In this document: positions 16,576-25,776 of the stretch, piece by piece
Layout: each line of letters begins with the position of its first letter
Numbering within the stretch: position 1 is the first letter of the stretch
DNA from: CAZRHR01 sp964578885
Lineage (GTDB): Bacteria > Bacteroidota > Bacteroidia > CAIKAF01
Assembly (NCBI GenBank): GCA_964578885.1
Contig: CAZOEO010000002.1
Span: forward strand, 62,001-126,000
DNA length: 64,000 bases
Direction: 5' to 3'
The notes under the pieces: model-generated
Databases searched by the model: none
Seen by the model: the letters and a program-made list of their open reading frames with translations, nothing else
Told to the model about the DNA's origin: nothing
Program-made: the position numbers and the translations under genes

Positions 16576-18248
16576 CACGCGGCTTTTTAATCGTTTGTTT
16601 TTGGTGTATGCTCTCTTTGGCATGGACTCAGGTGATAGTTACCTGGTGCCATGTGGATGGAAAGGTGTTTCGTTCGCAAGAGGTGACGGATTCCGCCACC
16701 GCCTTTAAAGTGGCGAACGAATGGGTGCTTCATGCCCAAATGCGTGGTTTTTTGGAAGCAGGTATCGATACGTTTTTCTGCACAGCACAAACATGCATGG
16801 CGGTGGGTCAGCAAGGCCCCGTAAGTCAATGGGCCGTCTTGCATCATCAGATTCCCGGATTTCGCGTTTCCGGATTGGGCCTGGTGGTAAATGCCTCCTC
16901 TGTGGTGCGGGCTAGACAAGCCGCCCTTCGCTTTATGGAAAATAAAGGATACCCCGCCGCTGAAATCAAAATGCAGGCCGATTCCCTTCAGATTTTGCCC
17001 GGACGAAGCATCTGGCACGCATCTCTTCTGGCCAAGCCTGGTCCATTGATTACCTTGGATTCTGTCCGGCTCGAAGGGCCAGTTCAGCTTCGTCCGGTGG
17101 TGCTCCGCCATATGCTGGGTTTGTCGAAAGGCATGCCTTTTTCCGCACAAAATATTCGCGACGCACCCGCCAGATTGAACCGACTGGAATTTTTATCTGC
17201 CCAGGGAAATGCGAAAATATGGCTTTCCGACTCTTTGGCTGTGGTTCGGTTTCCTGTGAAAAAAAGAAAAGCCAACCAATTTTCGGGAATCCTTGGTCTG
17301 GTGCCGGTCAATGATCAAACGGGCGAATTGTTGCTGACAGGTGATGTTCGTTTAAAACTGCACAACTTGCTTCAATATGCCGAAATGGCGGAGTTTAACT
17401 GGCAAAGACTTCAGCGCGCCACCCAACAGCTTCGGGTTCGGGTGGCCTGGCCCTATTTGCTCGGAACGGCCCTGGGAATTCAGGCCGATTTTGACTTTTT
17501 TCGCATAGACACCGCGTTTTTTCAATTGAGAATGGAAGCCGGTTTAAACTATCGCTTTCGGGGACAGGATGAGATTGGTTTTTTTCTTCAACAAAGGCAA
17601 GCACGTAATATTCGTTCTGCCAATGGATTGCCTCCCACTTTCCCCGATGCTACCACCACTTTGTATGGTGTACGTTGGCTTATGAACCGGCTGGATCATC
17701 CTGTAAACCCAAGACGAGGTATTTTTTTTCAGGGGCAAATGGCGTTCGGTGAAAAGAGACTCACAGGCGATACTCTGGTTCCAATAGATAGCACAAAGCG
17801 TTTTTCTCTGGAATGGCAGGTGCGTACTCATGCCATGCATTTTCTTCCGGTTGGGCGGAGGTTCACCTTTCTCCAGGGTGTGCAGGCGGCCTGGATGGAA
17901 AATCCATTTCTCTATACCAACGATCTTTTTAGGATTGGAGGCATGCAGTCTTTGCGCGGTTTCGATGAATCTTCTTTATATTTAAGTGGTTATGCGTTTA
18001 GTACTTTGGAGTGGCGCTATTTGCTGGACGAGTTTTCCTATTTAAATGTATTTACAGATGCTGGTTGGGTTTTCCGGCAAACGGCTACCGATGCATTTTC
18101 GTCACCGGTGCTCAGTTTTGGCGGTGGATTGAGTTTTGATACGCCAGCCGGACAATTCTCGGTGATGTATGCCTTGGGAGGAAGGCAGGGACAGGGTTTT
18201 GATTTTCAAAGAAGTAAACTTCATTTAGGTTACGTGGCCCGGTTTTGA
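16572..18248 (+). CDS. BamA/TamA-like outer membrane beta-barrel protein
   Basis: 558 residues from the ATG at 16572 overlapping the ung stop. MTRGFLIVCFWCMLSLAWTQ is a signal peptide. The middle has a POTRA-like part (LITLDSVRLEGPVQLRP, then GLSKGMPFSAQNIRDAPARL), and the C-terminal half is a surface-antigen-type barrel with FRIGGMQSLRGFDESSLY, the R-G-F motif of the Omp85 superfamily, and it ends in an aromatic residue (YVARF). It is too short, with too few POTRA repeats, to be the main BamA, so a TamA-like or other Omp85 role is more likely. Its substrate is unknown. Confidence 0.82.
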   Translation: MTRGFLIVCFWCMLSLAWTQVIVTWCHVDGKVFRSQEVTDSATAFKVANEWVLHAQMRGFLEAGIDTFFCTAQTCMAVGQQGPVSQWAVLHHQIPGFRVSGLGLVVNASSVVRARQAALRFMENKGYPAAEIKMQADSLQILPGRSIWHASLLAKPGPLITLDSVRLEGPVQLRPVVLRHMLGLSKGMPFSAQNIRDAPARLNRLEFLSAQGNAKIWLSDSLAVVRFPVKKRKANQFSGILGLVPVNDQTGELLLTGDVRLKLHNLLQYAEMAEFNWQRLQRATQQLRVRVAWPYLLGTALGIQADFDFFRIDTAFFQLRMEAGLNYRFRGQDEIGFFLQQRQARNIRSANGLPPTFPDATTTLYGVRWLMNRLDHPVNPRRGIFFQGQMAFGEKRLTGDTLVPIDSTKRFSLEWQVRTHAMHFLPVGRRFTFLQGVQAAWMENPFLYTNDLFRIGGMQSLRGFDESSLYLSGYAFSTLEWRYLLDEFSYLNVFTDAGWVFRQTATDAFSSPVLSFGGGLSFDTPAGQFSVMYALGGRQGQGFDFQRSKLHLGYVARF

Positions 18249-18281
18249 CCAACCAATCTTCTTTGGTTGTATCTTGTGCCC

Positions 18282-19016
18282 ATGGCTTTACCACAATTAA
18301 TTTACGGTTTACATGCCGTGGAAGAGGCCCTGAAAGCCGATGTGCGACTCGATCGTATTATGGTGAGAAAAGGGTTGAAACATCCTGCCATGCGCAGCAT
18401 TTTACAGCATTGTCAGAATCATAGAATTCCTGTGTTGGAAGTTCCTGGAGAAAAGTTGGATCGGACGACGCGGGCGCCACACCAGGGGATAATTGCCTGG
18501 CGTGCACTGATTCCTTATCTGGAAGTGAGTCAGTTGATTCCTTTTCTTTTTGAACAGGGGAAATCGCCCCTTTTGGTGGTTCTCGACCGAATTACCGATG
18601 TGCGAAACTTCGGCGCCATTTGTCGTACCGCGCTTTGTATGGGCGCCGATGCTGTGGTGATTCCCGCGCGCGGAGGTGCACAAATTCAGGAAGACGCACT
18701 GAAAGCCTCTGCAGGCGCATTGCACCATTTGCCCGTTTGCAGAGAATGGAATTTAAAGGAGAGTTTGCAATACATGGCGGAGGCCGGACTCACCTTAGTG
18801 GGTGTGACAGAAAAAGGAGAAACGACCCTATGGCAGGGCGATTTTTCAGGACCAGTTGCCCTGGTGATGGGTTCTGAAGAAGATGGTATTTCGCCAGCCT
18901 ATCTGCCGCTTTTACATCATAAAGTGCAGATTCCCATGTCCGGTCCTGTTGGTTCGTTGAATGTGGGTGCGGCGACTGCGATGGCCTTATATGAGATTTC
19001 GCGGCAGCGTGGATGA
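18282..19016 (+). CDS. rlmB: 23S rRNA (guanosine-2'-O)-methyltransferase RlmB/TrmH family
   Basis: 244 residues of the SpoU/TrmH knot family. N-terminal substrate-binding part begins IYGLHAVEEALKAD; the knot motifs are VVLDRITDVRNFGAICRTA (motif 1), LVMGSEEDGISP (motif 2) and QIPMSGPVGSLNVGAATAMA (motif 3). The RlmB assignment (G2251 of 23S rRNA) is the usual one for this length. I start at the ATG at 18282, not at the in-frame upstream codon; the sequence TATCTTGTGCCC just before it resembles a -7 box very close to the start. It overlaps the next gene by four bases. Confidence 0.92.
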   Translation: MALPQLIYGLHAVEEALKADVRLDRIMVRKGLKHPAMRSILQHCQNHRIPVLEVPGEKLDRTTRAPHQGIIAWRALIPYLEVSQLIPFLFEQGKSPLLVVLDRITDVRNFGAICRTALCMGADAVVIPARGGAQIQEDALKASAGALHHLPVCREWNLKESLQYMAEAGLTLVGVTEKGETTLWQGDFSGPVALVMGSEEDGISPAYLPLLHHKVQIPMSGPVGSLNVGAATAMALYEISRQRG

Positions 19017-20347
19017 TGGAAACGTCATTTTTTCCGCCTGGATTCGTTGAAACGGCCCAACAACGCTGGGGCAGTTTGGCAGACGCCCGACTGGAAGCCC
19101 TGCAAACGCCATCCGTAAAGTCTATTCGCAAGCATCCGGCCAAATCATTTTCCAATCCAGCGTGGCTAAATCAGCCGGTTCCTTGGTGCGAAAACGGATG
19201 GTATGTGCCAGAAGATACGCGCTTTATCACTGATCCGGCATGGCATGCAGGTGCGTATTATGTGCAGGAAGCCTCATCCATGGTATTGGCGCAGGTGCTG
19301 AAACAATTGGGTCCTTTTCAGCGGGTCTTGGATTTGGCAGCGGCGCCAGGTGGAAAATCGACTTTGTTGTTAGATTATTTGGATCCTCAGGGCGTGCTGG
19401 TCAGCAATGAACCAGATGCGGCACGCAGTCATATTTTGGTGGAAAACCTGATGCGAAAAGGAGACTTTCGGGTGGTTGCGACACGCCAATGGCCGAAAGT
19501 TTTTGCGGAAACAGCGCAGGATGTCTTTGATTTGGTCTTGGTAGATGCACCTTGTTCCGGAGAGGGTATGTTTAGAAAAGAGCAGGCGGCCAGAAAACAA
19601 TGGAGTCCATCCTTGCTGAACCAATGCGTTCGCACACAGGCGTCTATTTTGCCGGAAGCCGCCGAAACAGTAGCACCGGGAGGATATTTGGTATACTCTA
19701 CATGTACCTTTCATTCCGGAGAAAATGAAGACATGGTGGCGTCCTGCCTGCCGGATTTGGGATTTTCTTCGGTGGATATTTCTTTGGATCCTGCCTGGGG
19801 ATTTCTCCGTGACACCAAAGGAATGGGTTGGTATGCTTATCCTGAACGGGTTAAAGGGGAAGGGTTTTATTTTTCTGTTTGGCAAAAGGAGGCCACTCAT
19901 CGTGGGGTGAAATCCCCAAAAGGGGTAAAAAGAGGGAAAGCGGATTGTGATTGGATGGATTGGCTGCCCGGTATTGAGGTGATTTCCGGATCGGCAGGTG
20001 AGCAGCGCATGGTTTTGGGAAGCGAAGGACTTTGGCAAATGCAGGGTTGGTGGGAAAAGTGGCGGCCTTTGCTGGTGGGAGTGATGCCAGGAGAAAAAAA
20101 AGGAAAGCAATGTGTGCCTGCACATGGATTGGCTTTGGTTCCCGGTTTGCAACCTGATCGTATTTTTCAGGTGAGTTTAGGAGAAGCTTTAACCTTTTTG
20201 CGCGGACAGCCACTCGAACCTTCTTCCCAATGGCAGACCGGCTATGGATTGGTGCAATGGGAGGGGCTTGGGCTTGGTTGGCTAAATCATTTGGGCACGC
20301 GTACCAATAATTATTTGCCGAAAAGCTGGCGTATTTTGCATTATTAA
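19013..20347 (+). CDS. NOL1/NOP2/Sun-family rRNA (cytosine-C5)-methyltransferase, RsmF type
   Basis: 444 residues. N-terminal part, then a SAM-binding Rossmann fold (VLDLAAAPGGKSTLL), VLVDAPCSGEGMFRKEQAAR (motif IV with the first cysteine) and LVYSTCTFHSGENEDMV (motif VI with the nucleophilic cysteine). The C-terminal about 130 residues form the RsmF-like PUA/ferredoxin extension ending WQTGYGLVQWEGLGLGWLNH. It methylates a cytosine in rRNA, probably of the 16S type. Starts ATGATG at 19013 overlapping the rlmB stop, so two rRNA methyltransferases are co-expressed. Confidence 0.92.
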   Translation: MMETSFFPPGFVETAQQRWGSLADARLEALQTPSVKSIRKHPAKSFSNPAWLNQPVPWCENGWYVPEDTRFITDPAWHAGAYYVQEASSMVLAQVLKQLGPFQRVLDLAAAPGGKSTLLLDYLDPQGVLVSNEPDAARSHILVENLMRKGDFRVVATRQWPKVFAETAQDVFDLVLVDAPCSGEGMFRKEQAARKQWSPSLLNQCVRTQASILPEAAETVAPGGYLVYSTCTFHSGENEDMVASCLPDLGFSSVDISLDPAWGFLRDTKGMGWYAYPERVKGEGFYFSVWQKEATHRGVKSPKGVKRGKADCDWMDWLPGIEVISGSAGEQRMVLGSEGLWQMQGWWEKWRPLLVGVMPGEKKGKQCVPAHGLALVPGLQPDRIFQVSLGEALTFLRGQPLEPSSQWQTGYGLVQWEGLGLGWLNHLGTRTNNYLPKSWRILHY

Positions 20348-20449
20348 AGGTAAGGATGGGCGCAGATGAAGTGGAAATCTACAAAGCCAATTTAAGATGA
20401 CCGTTGGTAAACCTGTCTTTTGGGTTAGGAAATTCATCGGTGGATAGCG

Positions 20450-20457
20450 TATATTCG
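20450..20457 (+). promoter_or_regulatory. -7 promoter box (TATATTCG) ending four bases before prs
   Basis: TATATTCG departs from TAnnTTTG by one base and is followed by TGGC and then the ATG at 20462. The same box-TGGC-start layout recurs at other genes in the window, which suggests a leaderless or nearly leaderless transcript. Confidence 0.45.
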
Positions 20458-20461
20458 TGGC

Positions 20462-21400
20462 ATGCAAAGGGGAAGTTTTAAAATATTTGCCACTTCCAAC
20501 GCCATCGCCTTGGGAGAAGCCATTGCTGAATCGCTCGGAACCCATCTGGGGCGTTTGCATTGTGCTACTTTTTCAGATGGAGAAGTATTTACCCGATTCG
20601 ATGAAACCATCCGTGGAGAAACAGTGATTCTGGTGAGTCAGGTAAATTTGCCCTACCAGCATCTTTTCGAGTTTTTTACCGCTGCCGATGCGGCACGACG
20701 TAGTTCTGCTGCAGAAATTATGGCGGTTTTGCCTTATCTTCCCCACAGCCGTCAAGAAAGAAGAGACGGACTGCGGACGGCCGTTACGTCGCGTTTGATG
20801 GCCGATTTTATTGAGCATTCCGGGGTGAATCGTGTGATTACGGTAGATATGCACAGTACCGCCATTGAGGGCTTTTTCACCATTCCCATCGATCATATTC
20901 AAATGTCTACGGCCTTTTTAGCGGACATACGTTCTCGTTTTTCGCCGGAGCATTTGCTGGTTTGTAGTCCGGATTTTGGTGGACTAAAGCGAATTCGTGC
21001 CTACAAGCAGGCGTTGGATTGCGATATGGCGGTGATTCACAAAGAAAGACTGAAGCCCAATCAGGTGGCCAATATGGAAATTATTGGTTCTCCCGAAGGT
21101 AAAGATGTGGTGCTGATTGATGATATGATCGATACCGGCGGAACGTTGTGCAAAGCCGCGGAGCTGCTCATGGAGAAAGGCGCGAGGTCTGTCACTGCCT
21201 ATTGCACGCATGGTGTTTTAAGTGGCGATGCACCTCAGCGTATAGAAAAATCAGCTTTAAAGGAGCTCGTGATTACCAATACTATTCCAGGTATTCATGC
21301 CAGTGCGAAAATCAGAATTTTACCTTGTGAAGGTTTATTGGCTAAGGCCCTGAATACTTTGTTGCAAAACCAAAGTCTGGAACATTTAAATCGGATTTAG
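20462..21400 (+). CDS. prs: Ribose-phosphate pyrophosphokinase
   Basis: 312 residues, full length. Conserved parts: FSDGEVFTRFDETIRGETV near the N-terminus, YLPHSRQERRDG (ATP-binding flexible loop), VDMHSTAIEGFF, and the PRPP-binding loop VVLIDDMIDTGGT. It makes PRPP from ribose-5-phosphate and ATP for nucleotide, His and Trp synthesis. The ADSR-type motif of the N-terminal half is less conserved than in E. coli. It lies 113 bases after the methyltransferase gene and directly before a GTG-started membrane protein gene. Confidence 0.93.
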   Translation: MQRGSFKIFATSNAIALGEAIAESLGTHLGRLHCATFSDGEVFTRFDETIRGETVILVSQVNLPYQHLFEFFTAADAARRSSAAEIMAVLPYLPHSRQERRDGLRTAVTSRLMADFIEHSGVNRVITVDMHSTAIEGFFTIPIDHIQMSTAFLADIRSRFSPEHLLVCSPDFGGLKRIRAYKQALDCDMAVIHKERLKPNQVANMEIIGSPEGKDVVLIDDMIDTGGTLCKAAELLMEKGARSVTAYCTHGVLSGDAPQRIEKSALKELVITNTIPGIHASAKIRILPCEGLLAKALNTLLQNQSLEHLNRI

Positions 21401-21401
21401 G

Positions 21402-22829
21402 GTGGATAAGTGGCTAAGTTTTCAGGATGTTATTTGGTTTTTGATACTGTTTATTGGATTCACCATTTGGGCCAACGGAAAGAAGCTGAAGCATATCGAA
21501 AAAAAGCCCCACTACAAGTATTTTACCCTTGCCCTGAGGTTCAGGCTTCTCATGTCGCTCACTTTTGTTGGGATTTACGTCTTTTTATACAAAGGTGGAG
21601 ACACCTTGGATTATTTTCAGGGAGCTAAGGCCATGAAAAATTTATTCTGGTCTAATTTCGACTATTATTGGGTAATGATGACGGAAAAAGTGGAGTATTA
21701 TATGTACTACACTTATTTTAATTCTGATACCGAATATCCGCCCACTCACTTATTCAGGCGTGCGGAAAATTTTACTGTAGTTAGGGCCGGATCCATTCCC
21801 TCCATTCTAACCAATGGCTCACTCATTGGAATTAATCTTTGTCTCGCTTTTTTTTCCTTCATAGCCACATGGAGACTATATGAGGTATTTGTTTGGTATT
21901 TTCCGCAACATGCCAAATGGTTGGCCATTGCCATCTTATTTATCCCGTCGCCTGCTTTTTGGGGATCTGGGCTGATGAAAGATACCCTTTCCATGATTGG
22001 TGTGGGCTATTTTGTATATTATCTACACCGAATTTTTATTTTGAAAGATGGAAATACCTTGTCTAATTTGCTGTTTCTGTTCGCTTCCGGTTATTTGGTG
22101 TATATCGCTAAGGCTTATATTCTGATGGCCATGCTGCCCGGTGCTTTGATTTGGGCCAATTTCGACGCCATATCCCGTGTGAAAAGTACCTTTGTTCGGG
22201 TGGTGTTATTTCCTATCGTCTTGTTAGTCATTATTGGAGGAGGCTTTCAGGTATATTTGGCTTCAGGCAGTTTACTTGGTGATTATGGCTCAGAAAAAAT
22301 TCTTGAAAGAGCTGTGACCACACAACAGGATTTGGTTCGGGAAGAAGCCTACGGTTCTAATAAATTTGATATTGGTGCGTTTGAACCGACCTTGCCATCC
22401 ATTGCCTCCAAATTTCCAGTAGCCACTAATGCCGGGCTTTTTCGCCCTTATTTATGGGAAAGTAACAATTGGGTAATGGCTTTTTCCGGGCTTGAAAACC
22501 TGATTTTACTTTATTTTTCCATTCTATTAATTTTTCGATTAGGCCCGATAGGCTTTTTTCGAAAAATATTCGGGAAACCCTTGCTCGCATTTTGCTTGTT
22601 ATTCTCCATTCTTTTGGCTTTTTCCATTGGTCTCACCACTGCCAATTTCGGAGCCATGGTGCGTTACAAAATTCCTTTGATTCCCTTTTTCTTTTCAATG
22701 GTGATTATCCTTATACGGGAATCTTCTCGTGCTTACAAGCAGAATCAGGCTGCAAAAGAGAGGGAGGAAGGGGAGGACGCGGATGAAAATCAGGAATTAG
22801 CACAAGCACAGGATGAAAATCCTGTGTAA
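21402..22829 (+). CDS. Polytopic membrane protein of unknown function
   Basis: 475 residues read from GTG at 21402, one base after the prs stop. About ten hydrophobic helices; the central motif LAIAILFIPSPAFWGSGLMKD followed by DTLSMIGVGYFVYYLHRIF resembles a conserved loop in uncharacterised O-antigen-polymerase-like or EpsG-like proteins. The C-terminal about 35 residues are cytoplasmic and highly charged (KEREEGEDADENQE). I do not recognise the family with confidence and assign no substrate. It converges with the RidA gene, with only eight bases between the stops. Confidence 0.7.
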   Translation: MDKWLSFQDVIWFLILFIGFTIWANGKKLKHIEKKPHYKYFTLALRFRLLMSLTFVGIYVFLYKGGDTLDYFQGAKAMKNLFWSNFDYYWVMMTEKVEYYMYYTYFNSDTEYPPTHLFRRAENFTVVRAGSIPSILTNGSLIGINLCLAFFSFIATWRLYEVFVWYFPQHAKWLAIAILFIPSPAFWGSGLMKDTLSMIGVGYFVYYLHRIFILKDGNTLSNLLFLFASGYLVYIAKAYILMAMLPGALIWANFDAISRVKSTFVRVVLFPIVLLVIIGGGFQVYLASGSLLGDYGSEKILERAVTTQQDLVREEAYGSNKFDIGAFEPTLPSIASKFPVATNAGLFRPYLWESNNWVMAFSGLENLILLYFSILLIFRLGPIGFFRKIFGKPLLAFCLLFSILLAFSIGLTTANFGAMVRYKIPLIPFFFSMVIILIRESSRAYKQNQAAKEREEGEDADENQELAQAQDENPV

Positions 22830-22837
22830 TCCGAGAT

Positions 22838-23263
22838 TTATTTTAATCCCACATAGGCCACAGCTTTTACTTCAATGGCAATAGGAGTGGGTAAGGACTT
22901 GATTTCCAGAGTGGTTCTGCATGGCTGGTTCTCTTTGAAATATTCTGCATAAATGGCGTTATACGTGGCAAAGTCAGCCTTCATATTGGTTAAAAAGACG
23001 GTTACATCCACCACATCCATCCAGGATGCCCCACTTTCTTCCACCACCATTTTTAGGTTGTTGAATACAGAATGGCATTGGGTAGCTATATCATAAGAAA
23101 TGATTTCCCCTTTTTCGTTTAAAGTAACACCTGGAATGTCTTTGCTTCCTCTGGAGCGTGGCCCCATGCCGCTGTAATAAATAAAATCGCCCACTTTTCG
23201 GGCATGCGGATAAGCGCCAACTGGTTCTGGAGCGCGCATTGAATCAATTCTTCCGTCCGACAT
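22838..23263 (-). CDS. RidA-family protein, possibly 2-aminomuconate deaminase-like
   Basis: 141 residues of the YjgF/YER057c/UK114 fold. Visible are the early PVGAYPHARKVGDFIYYSG, a middle ATQCHSVFNNLKMVVEESG, VVDVTVFLTNMKADFATYNA, and the late PCRTTLEIKSLPTPIAIEVKAVA containing the arginine used by RidA enzymes to bind the substrate carboxylate. The wording around residues 34-45 (GPRSRGSKDIPGV) resembles the 2-aminomuconate deaminase branch of tryptophan degradation, but no other kynurenine-pathway gene is in the window, so the safer call is RidA family. Confidence 0.85.
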   Translation of the reverse strand: MSDGRIDSMRAPEPVGAYPHARKVGDFIYYSGMGPRSRGSKDIPGVTLNEKGEIISYDIATQCHSVFNNLKMVVEESGASWMDVVDVTVFLTNMKADFATYNAIYAEYFKENQPCRTTLEIKSLPTPIAIEVKAVAYVGLK

Positions 23264-23322
23264 TTTTTACGATATTGTATCACGAAGATACGGCTAATTC
23301 CTCCTAAAGTAAACCTGCCTTG

Positions 23323-23355
23323 TTTGGAAACCGTAGGTCTTTTGTTTTATCTTTG
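23323..23355 (+). promoter_or_regulatory. Promoter for ssb (TTTG-N21-TATCTTTG)
   Basis: TTTG at 23323-23326 and TATCTTTG at 23348-23355 with 21 bases between match both promoter boxes of this phylum. The box ends 11 bases before the ATG at 23367. It is the likely promoter for ssb and the gldE-gldD gene that follows. Confidence 0.65.
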
Positions 23356-23366
23356 AACAAAATAGA

Positions 23367-23837
23367 ATGGCCATGGCCGGAAGTGTGAATAAAGTCATTT
23401 TGATTGGTAATCTGGGGAAAGATCCTGAAGTAAGGCGCACGGATGCCGGAATTCCGGTAGCCAGAGTAACCCTGGCGACATCGGAAGTCATTCGAAAAGC
23501 CAATGGGGAAAAAGAGACCCGCACAGAATGGCATAACGTTGTACTTTGGCGTGGTTTAGCTGAATTGGCCGAAAAATATTTAAGAAAGGGCATGAAAATT
23601 TATGTGGAGGGAAAACTCCGTTCCCGTTCTTGGGAAGATGCCCAAGGTCAAAAAAAATATGCCACAGACGTAGAAGCATCCGAAATGACCATGTTGGATG
23701 GTCGCCGATCGGAAGAAGGACAGCCTAGTTCGTCCGCTTATGGTGCTTCTCATTCTTCAGGTACTTCTGGAACGGCTTCAGGATCAACTTCTGCTGCCGC
23801 CATGAGTGATGCCGATTTCGACGATTTACCGCTCTGA
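23367..23837 (+). CDS. ssb: Single-stranded DNA-binding protein
   Basis: 156 residues (a second ATG at 23373 would give 154). The OB-fold spans about residues 3-108 (VNKVILIGNLGKDPEVRRTD, RTEWHNVVLWRGLAELAEKY, GKLRSRSWEDAQGQKKY), then a Ser/Gly/Ala-rich linker, then the acidic tip DFDDLPL that recruits partner proteins. It binds ssDNA in replication and repair. Its end overlaps the frame of gldE by about 32 bases. The order ssb-gldE-gldD is familiar in Bacteroidota. Confidence 0.96.
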   Translation: MAMAGSVNKVILIGNLGKDPEVRRTDAGIPVARVTLATSEVIRKANGEKETRTEWHNVVLWRGLAELAEKYLRKGMKIYVEGKLRSRSWEDAQGQKKYATDVEASEMTMLDGRRSEEGQPSSSAYGASHSSGTSGTASGSTSAAAMSDADFDDLPL

Positions 23838-25776
23838 TTTTTTACCCGTAGCCTTGGAAGATCCCTTAAGTCGACTATTGATGGTGCAACCTGACGCCAA
23901 CCTCTGGGTTTTGGTAGTGAATTCGGTTGTCCTTGTTTTCCTGTTGGCGGCCTCTGGCCTAATTTCCGCCTCTGAGATGGCCTTCTTTTCCCTTGACCCA
24001 TCTCAACAAGACCAACTACAAGACGCACATCCCGAAGCCTATCATGGTTTCCAAAAACTTATCCGTAATCCAAGGAAATTATTAGCTACTATATTGGTAG
24101 CCAATAATATGGTAAATATTTCTATTGTATTTGTTTCTACTTCTGTTCTAAAAGCTATTCCAGGCTGGCATGAACTTTCGGGTTTGTCCGAGTTTTTAAT
24201 TCAGGCGGTGGCCGTTACTTTTCTCATTTTACTTTGCGGCGAAATTTTACCAAAAGTATATGCCAAACAGTTTCCATTGCAAATGGTGGTTCGCATGCAC
24301 ACGCCCCTTTCCGTTCTTTTACGAAGTATGGGTTGGCTCACGTTTCCATTGAACTGGATGGGACATTGGCTGGATCGTCGGTTAAAAAAGTATCAATCTT
24401 CCTTTTCGGCTGATGAATTGTCGGCCGCCATTGCCCTTACCGCTGATCCATCTGTTTCTGAGGAAGAAAGGAAAATTTGGAAAGGCATTGTGGAATTTGG
24501 GCGCATTACGGTGAAGGAAACCATGCGGCCCAGAATGGATGTGGTGGCCCTGGATATTGCCCTACCTTTTGCGGCTGTTTTGGAAAAAATTACAGAGGCG
24601 GGCTATTCCAGAATGCCGGTTTTTCGTGATACTTTCGATCAGATTGAAGGCATCTTGTATATTAAAGATGTATTGCCTTTTTTAAATGAAAGTCAGGATT
24701 TTGCATGGCAAAAACTTATTCGGCAAGCCATTTTTGTTCCTGAAAATAAACCCATTGATGATCTTTTGAGGGAATTTCAATCCCAAAAAATGCACATGGC
24801 CATTGTGGTTGATGAGTATGGAGGCAGCTCTGGCATCGTGACCCTTGAAGATGTGATTGAAGAAATTGTGGGTGAGATTAATGATGAATTCGACGATGAA
24901 GAGCTGGTATATTCCCGTTTAGATGCCCGTACTTTTGTATTTGAGGGGAAAACAACCCTCATAGACTTGTGCAGGGTAATGGATATTCCTTATGACGACC
25001 TGGCTGATTTTGCCGGAGAGGCAGATACTTTGGCCGGACTTGTCTTGAACCAAACCGGATCGATTCCGGAAAAAGGACAAACTATTTCTATTGGCATGTT
25101 CGATCTCACCATTGAGTCTGTGGATAAAAAAAGAATAAAACGGGTCAAATTGGTGATTCGTCCCAAAGATCAACCGACCATTCCATCACTTTCCGTATGG
25201 TTGGTGTTCGGAATATTGGGTGCAGGTGTTTTGAGCAGTTGCGGAAGTTCGGAATCTACCTGGGTGCCAAGACCACGCGGTTATCCGGTGATTCCATTGC
25301 CAGAAGCTGCTTATGCCCGCTATGAGAATCCGGATTGCCCTTTTGATTTCGAATATTCAACTAGTGCGCGTCTTGTGCCATATCAGGGAAATGACCCGGA
25401 AGCCACTTGCTGGTTCAATATGGTGTATCCGCGTTTTGGTGCCACGTTGTACTTTACTTATCGCACGGTGCGTCAGGATTTGCCAGCGCTTATAGATGAT
25501 GCTCATCATGGTGTAAATCAACACGTGATGATGGCGGAAAAAATCCAGTCGACCGACGTGGTTCGTTCTGAGGATAAAGTGTTTGGAACCATGTTCCGAC
25601 TATCCGGCAAGCCAGCTACTCCGCTTCAATTTTACTTAACTGATTCGGCCCGCCATTTTTTTCGAGGCGTGGTGTATTTTCAAGAGGCTGTGAGTTATGA
25701 CTCTTTGGCGCCAGTGGTGGATTTCATGGAAAAGGATATGCAACATTTTACCCAATCTTTCCATTGGAAACCATAG
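23806..25776 (+). CDS. gldE-gldD: GldE-GldD fusion: CNNM/CorC-type transporter-like protein joined to gliding lipoprotein
   Basis: 656 codons without a stop. Residues about 1-450 are GldE: a DUF21 membrane part (ASGLISASEMAFFSLD), two CBS domains (SRMPVFRDTFDQIEGILYIK and MAIVVDEYGGSSGIVTLEDV), and a CorC_HlyC C-terminal domain ending KKRIKRVKLVIR. It then runs in frame into a GldD-like sequence: hydrophobic LSVWLVFGILGAGV, lipobox LSSC (Cys479), then PRPRGYPVIPLPEAAY and FYLTDSARHFFRGVVYF. These are normally separate adjacent genes; both are required for gliding and T9SS function in Flavobacterium. An in-frame GTG at 25153 could start a separate GldD with its own signal peptide. The GldE start is uncertain: GTG 23806, ATG 23809 or ATG 23881. 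I prefer the longer form because LEDPLSRLL resembles other GldE N-termini. Confidence 0.87.
   Translation: MMPISTIYRSDFLPVALEDPLSRLLMVQPDANLWVLVVNSVVLVFLLAASGLISASEMAFFSLDPSQQDQLQDAHPEAYHGFQKLIRNPRKLLATILVANNMVNISIVFVSTSVLKAIPGWHELSGLSEFLIQAVAVTFLILLCGEILPKVYAKQFPLQMVVRMHTPLSVLLRSMGWLTFPLNWMGHWLDRRLKKYQSSFSADELSAAIALTADPSVSEEERKIWKGIVEFGRITVKETMRPRMDVVALDIALPFAAVLEKITEAGYSRMPVFRDTFDQIEGILYIKDVLPFLNESQDFAWQKLIRQAIFVPENKPIDDLLREFQSQKMHMAIVVDEYGGSSGIVTLEDVIEEIVGEINDEFDDEELVYSRLDARTFVFEGKTTLIDLCRVMDIPYDDLADFAGEADTLAGLVLNQTGSIPEKGQTISIGMFDLTIESVDKKRIKRVKLVIRPKDQPTIPSLSVWLVFGILGAGVLSSCGSSESTWVPRPRGYPVIPLPEAAYARYENPDCPFDFEYSTSARLVPYQGNDPEATCWFNMVYPRFGATLYFTYRTVRQDLPALIDDAHHGVNQHVMMAEKIQSTDVVRSEDKVFGTMFRLSGKPATPLQFYLTDSARHFFRGVVYFQEAVSYDSLAPVVDFMEKDMQHFTQSFHWKP

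Noticed and set aside
19370..20213. Long minus-strand ORFs opposite the rRNA methyltransferase
   Set aside because: No domain recognised, high His/Gln/Arg content typical of antisense frames, and strong sense-strand gene.
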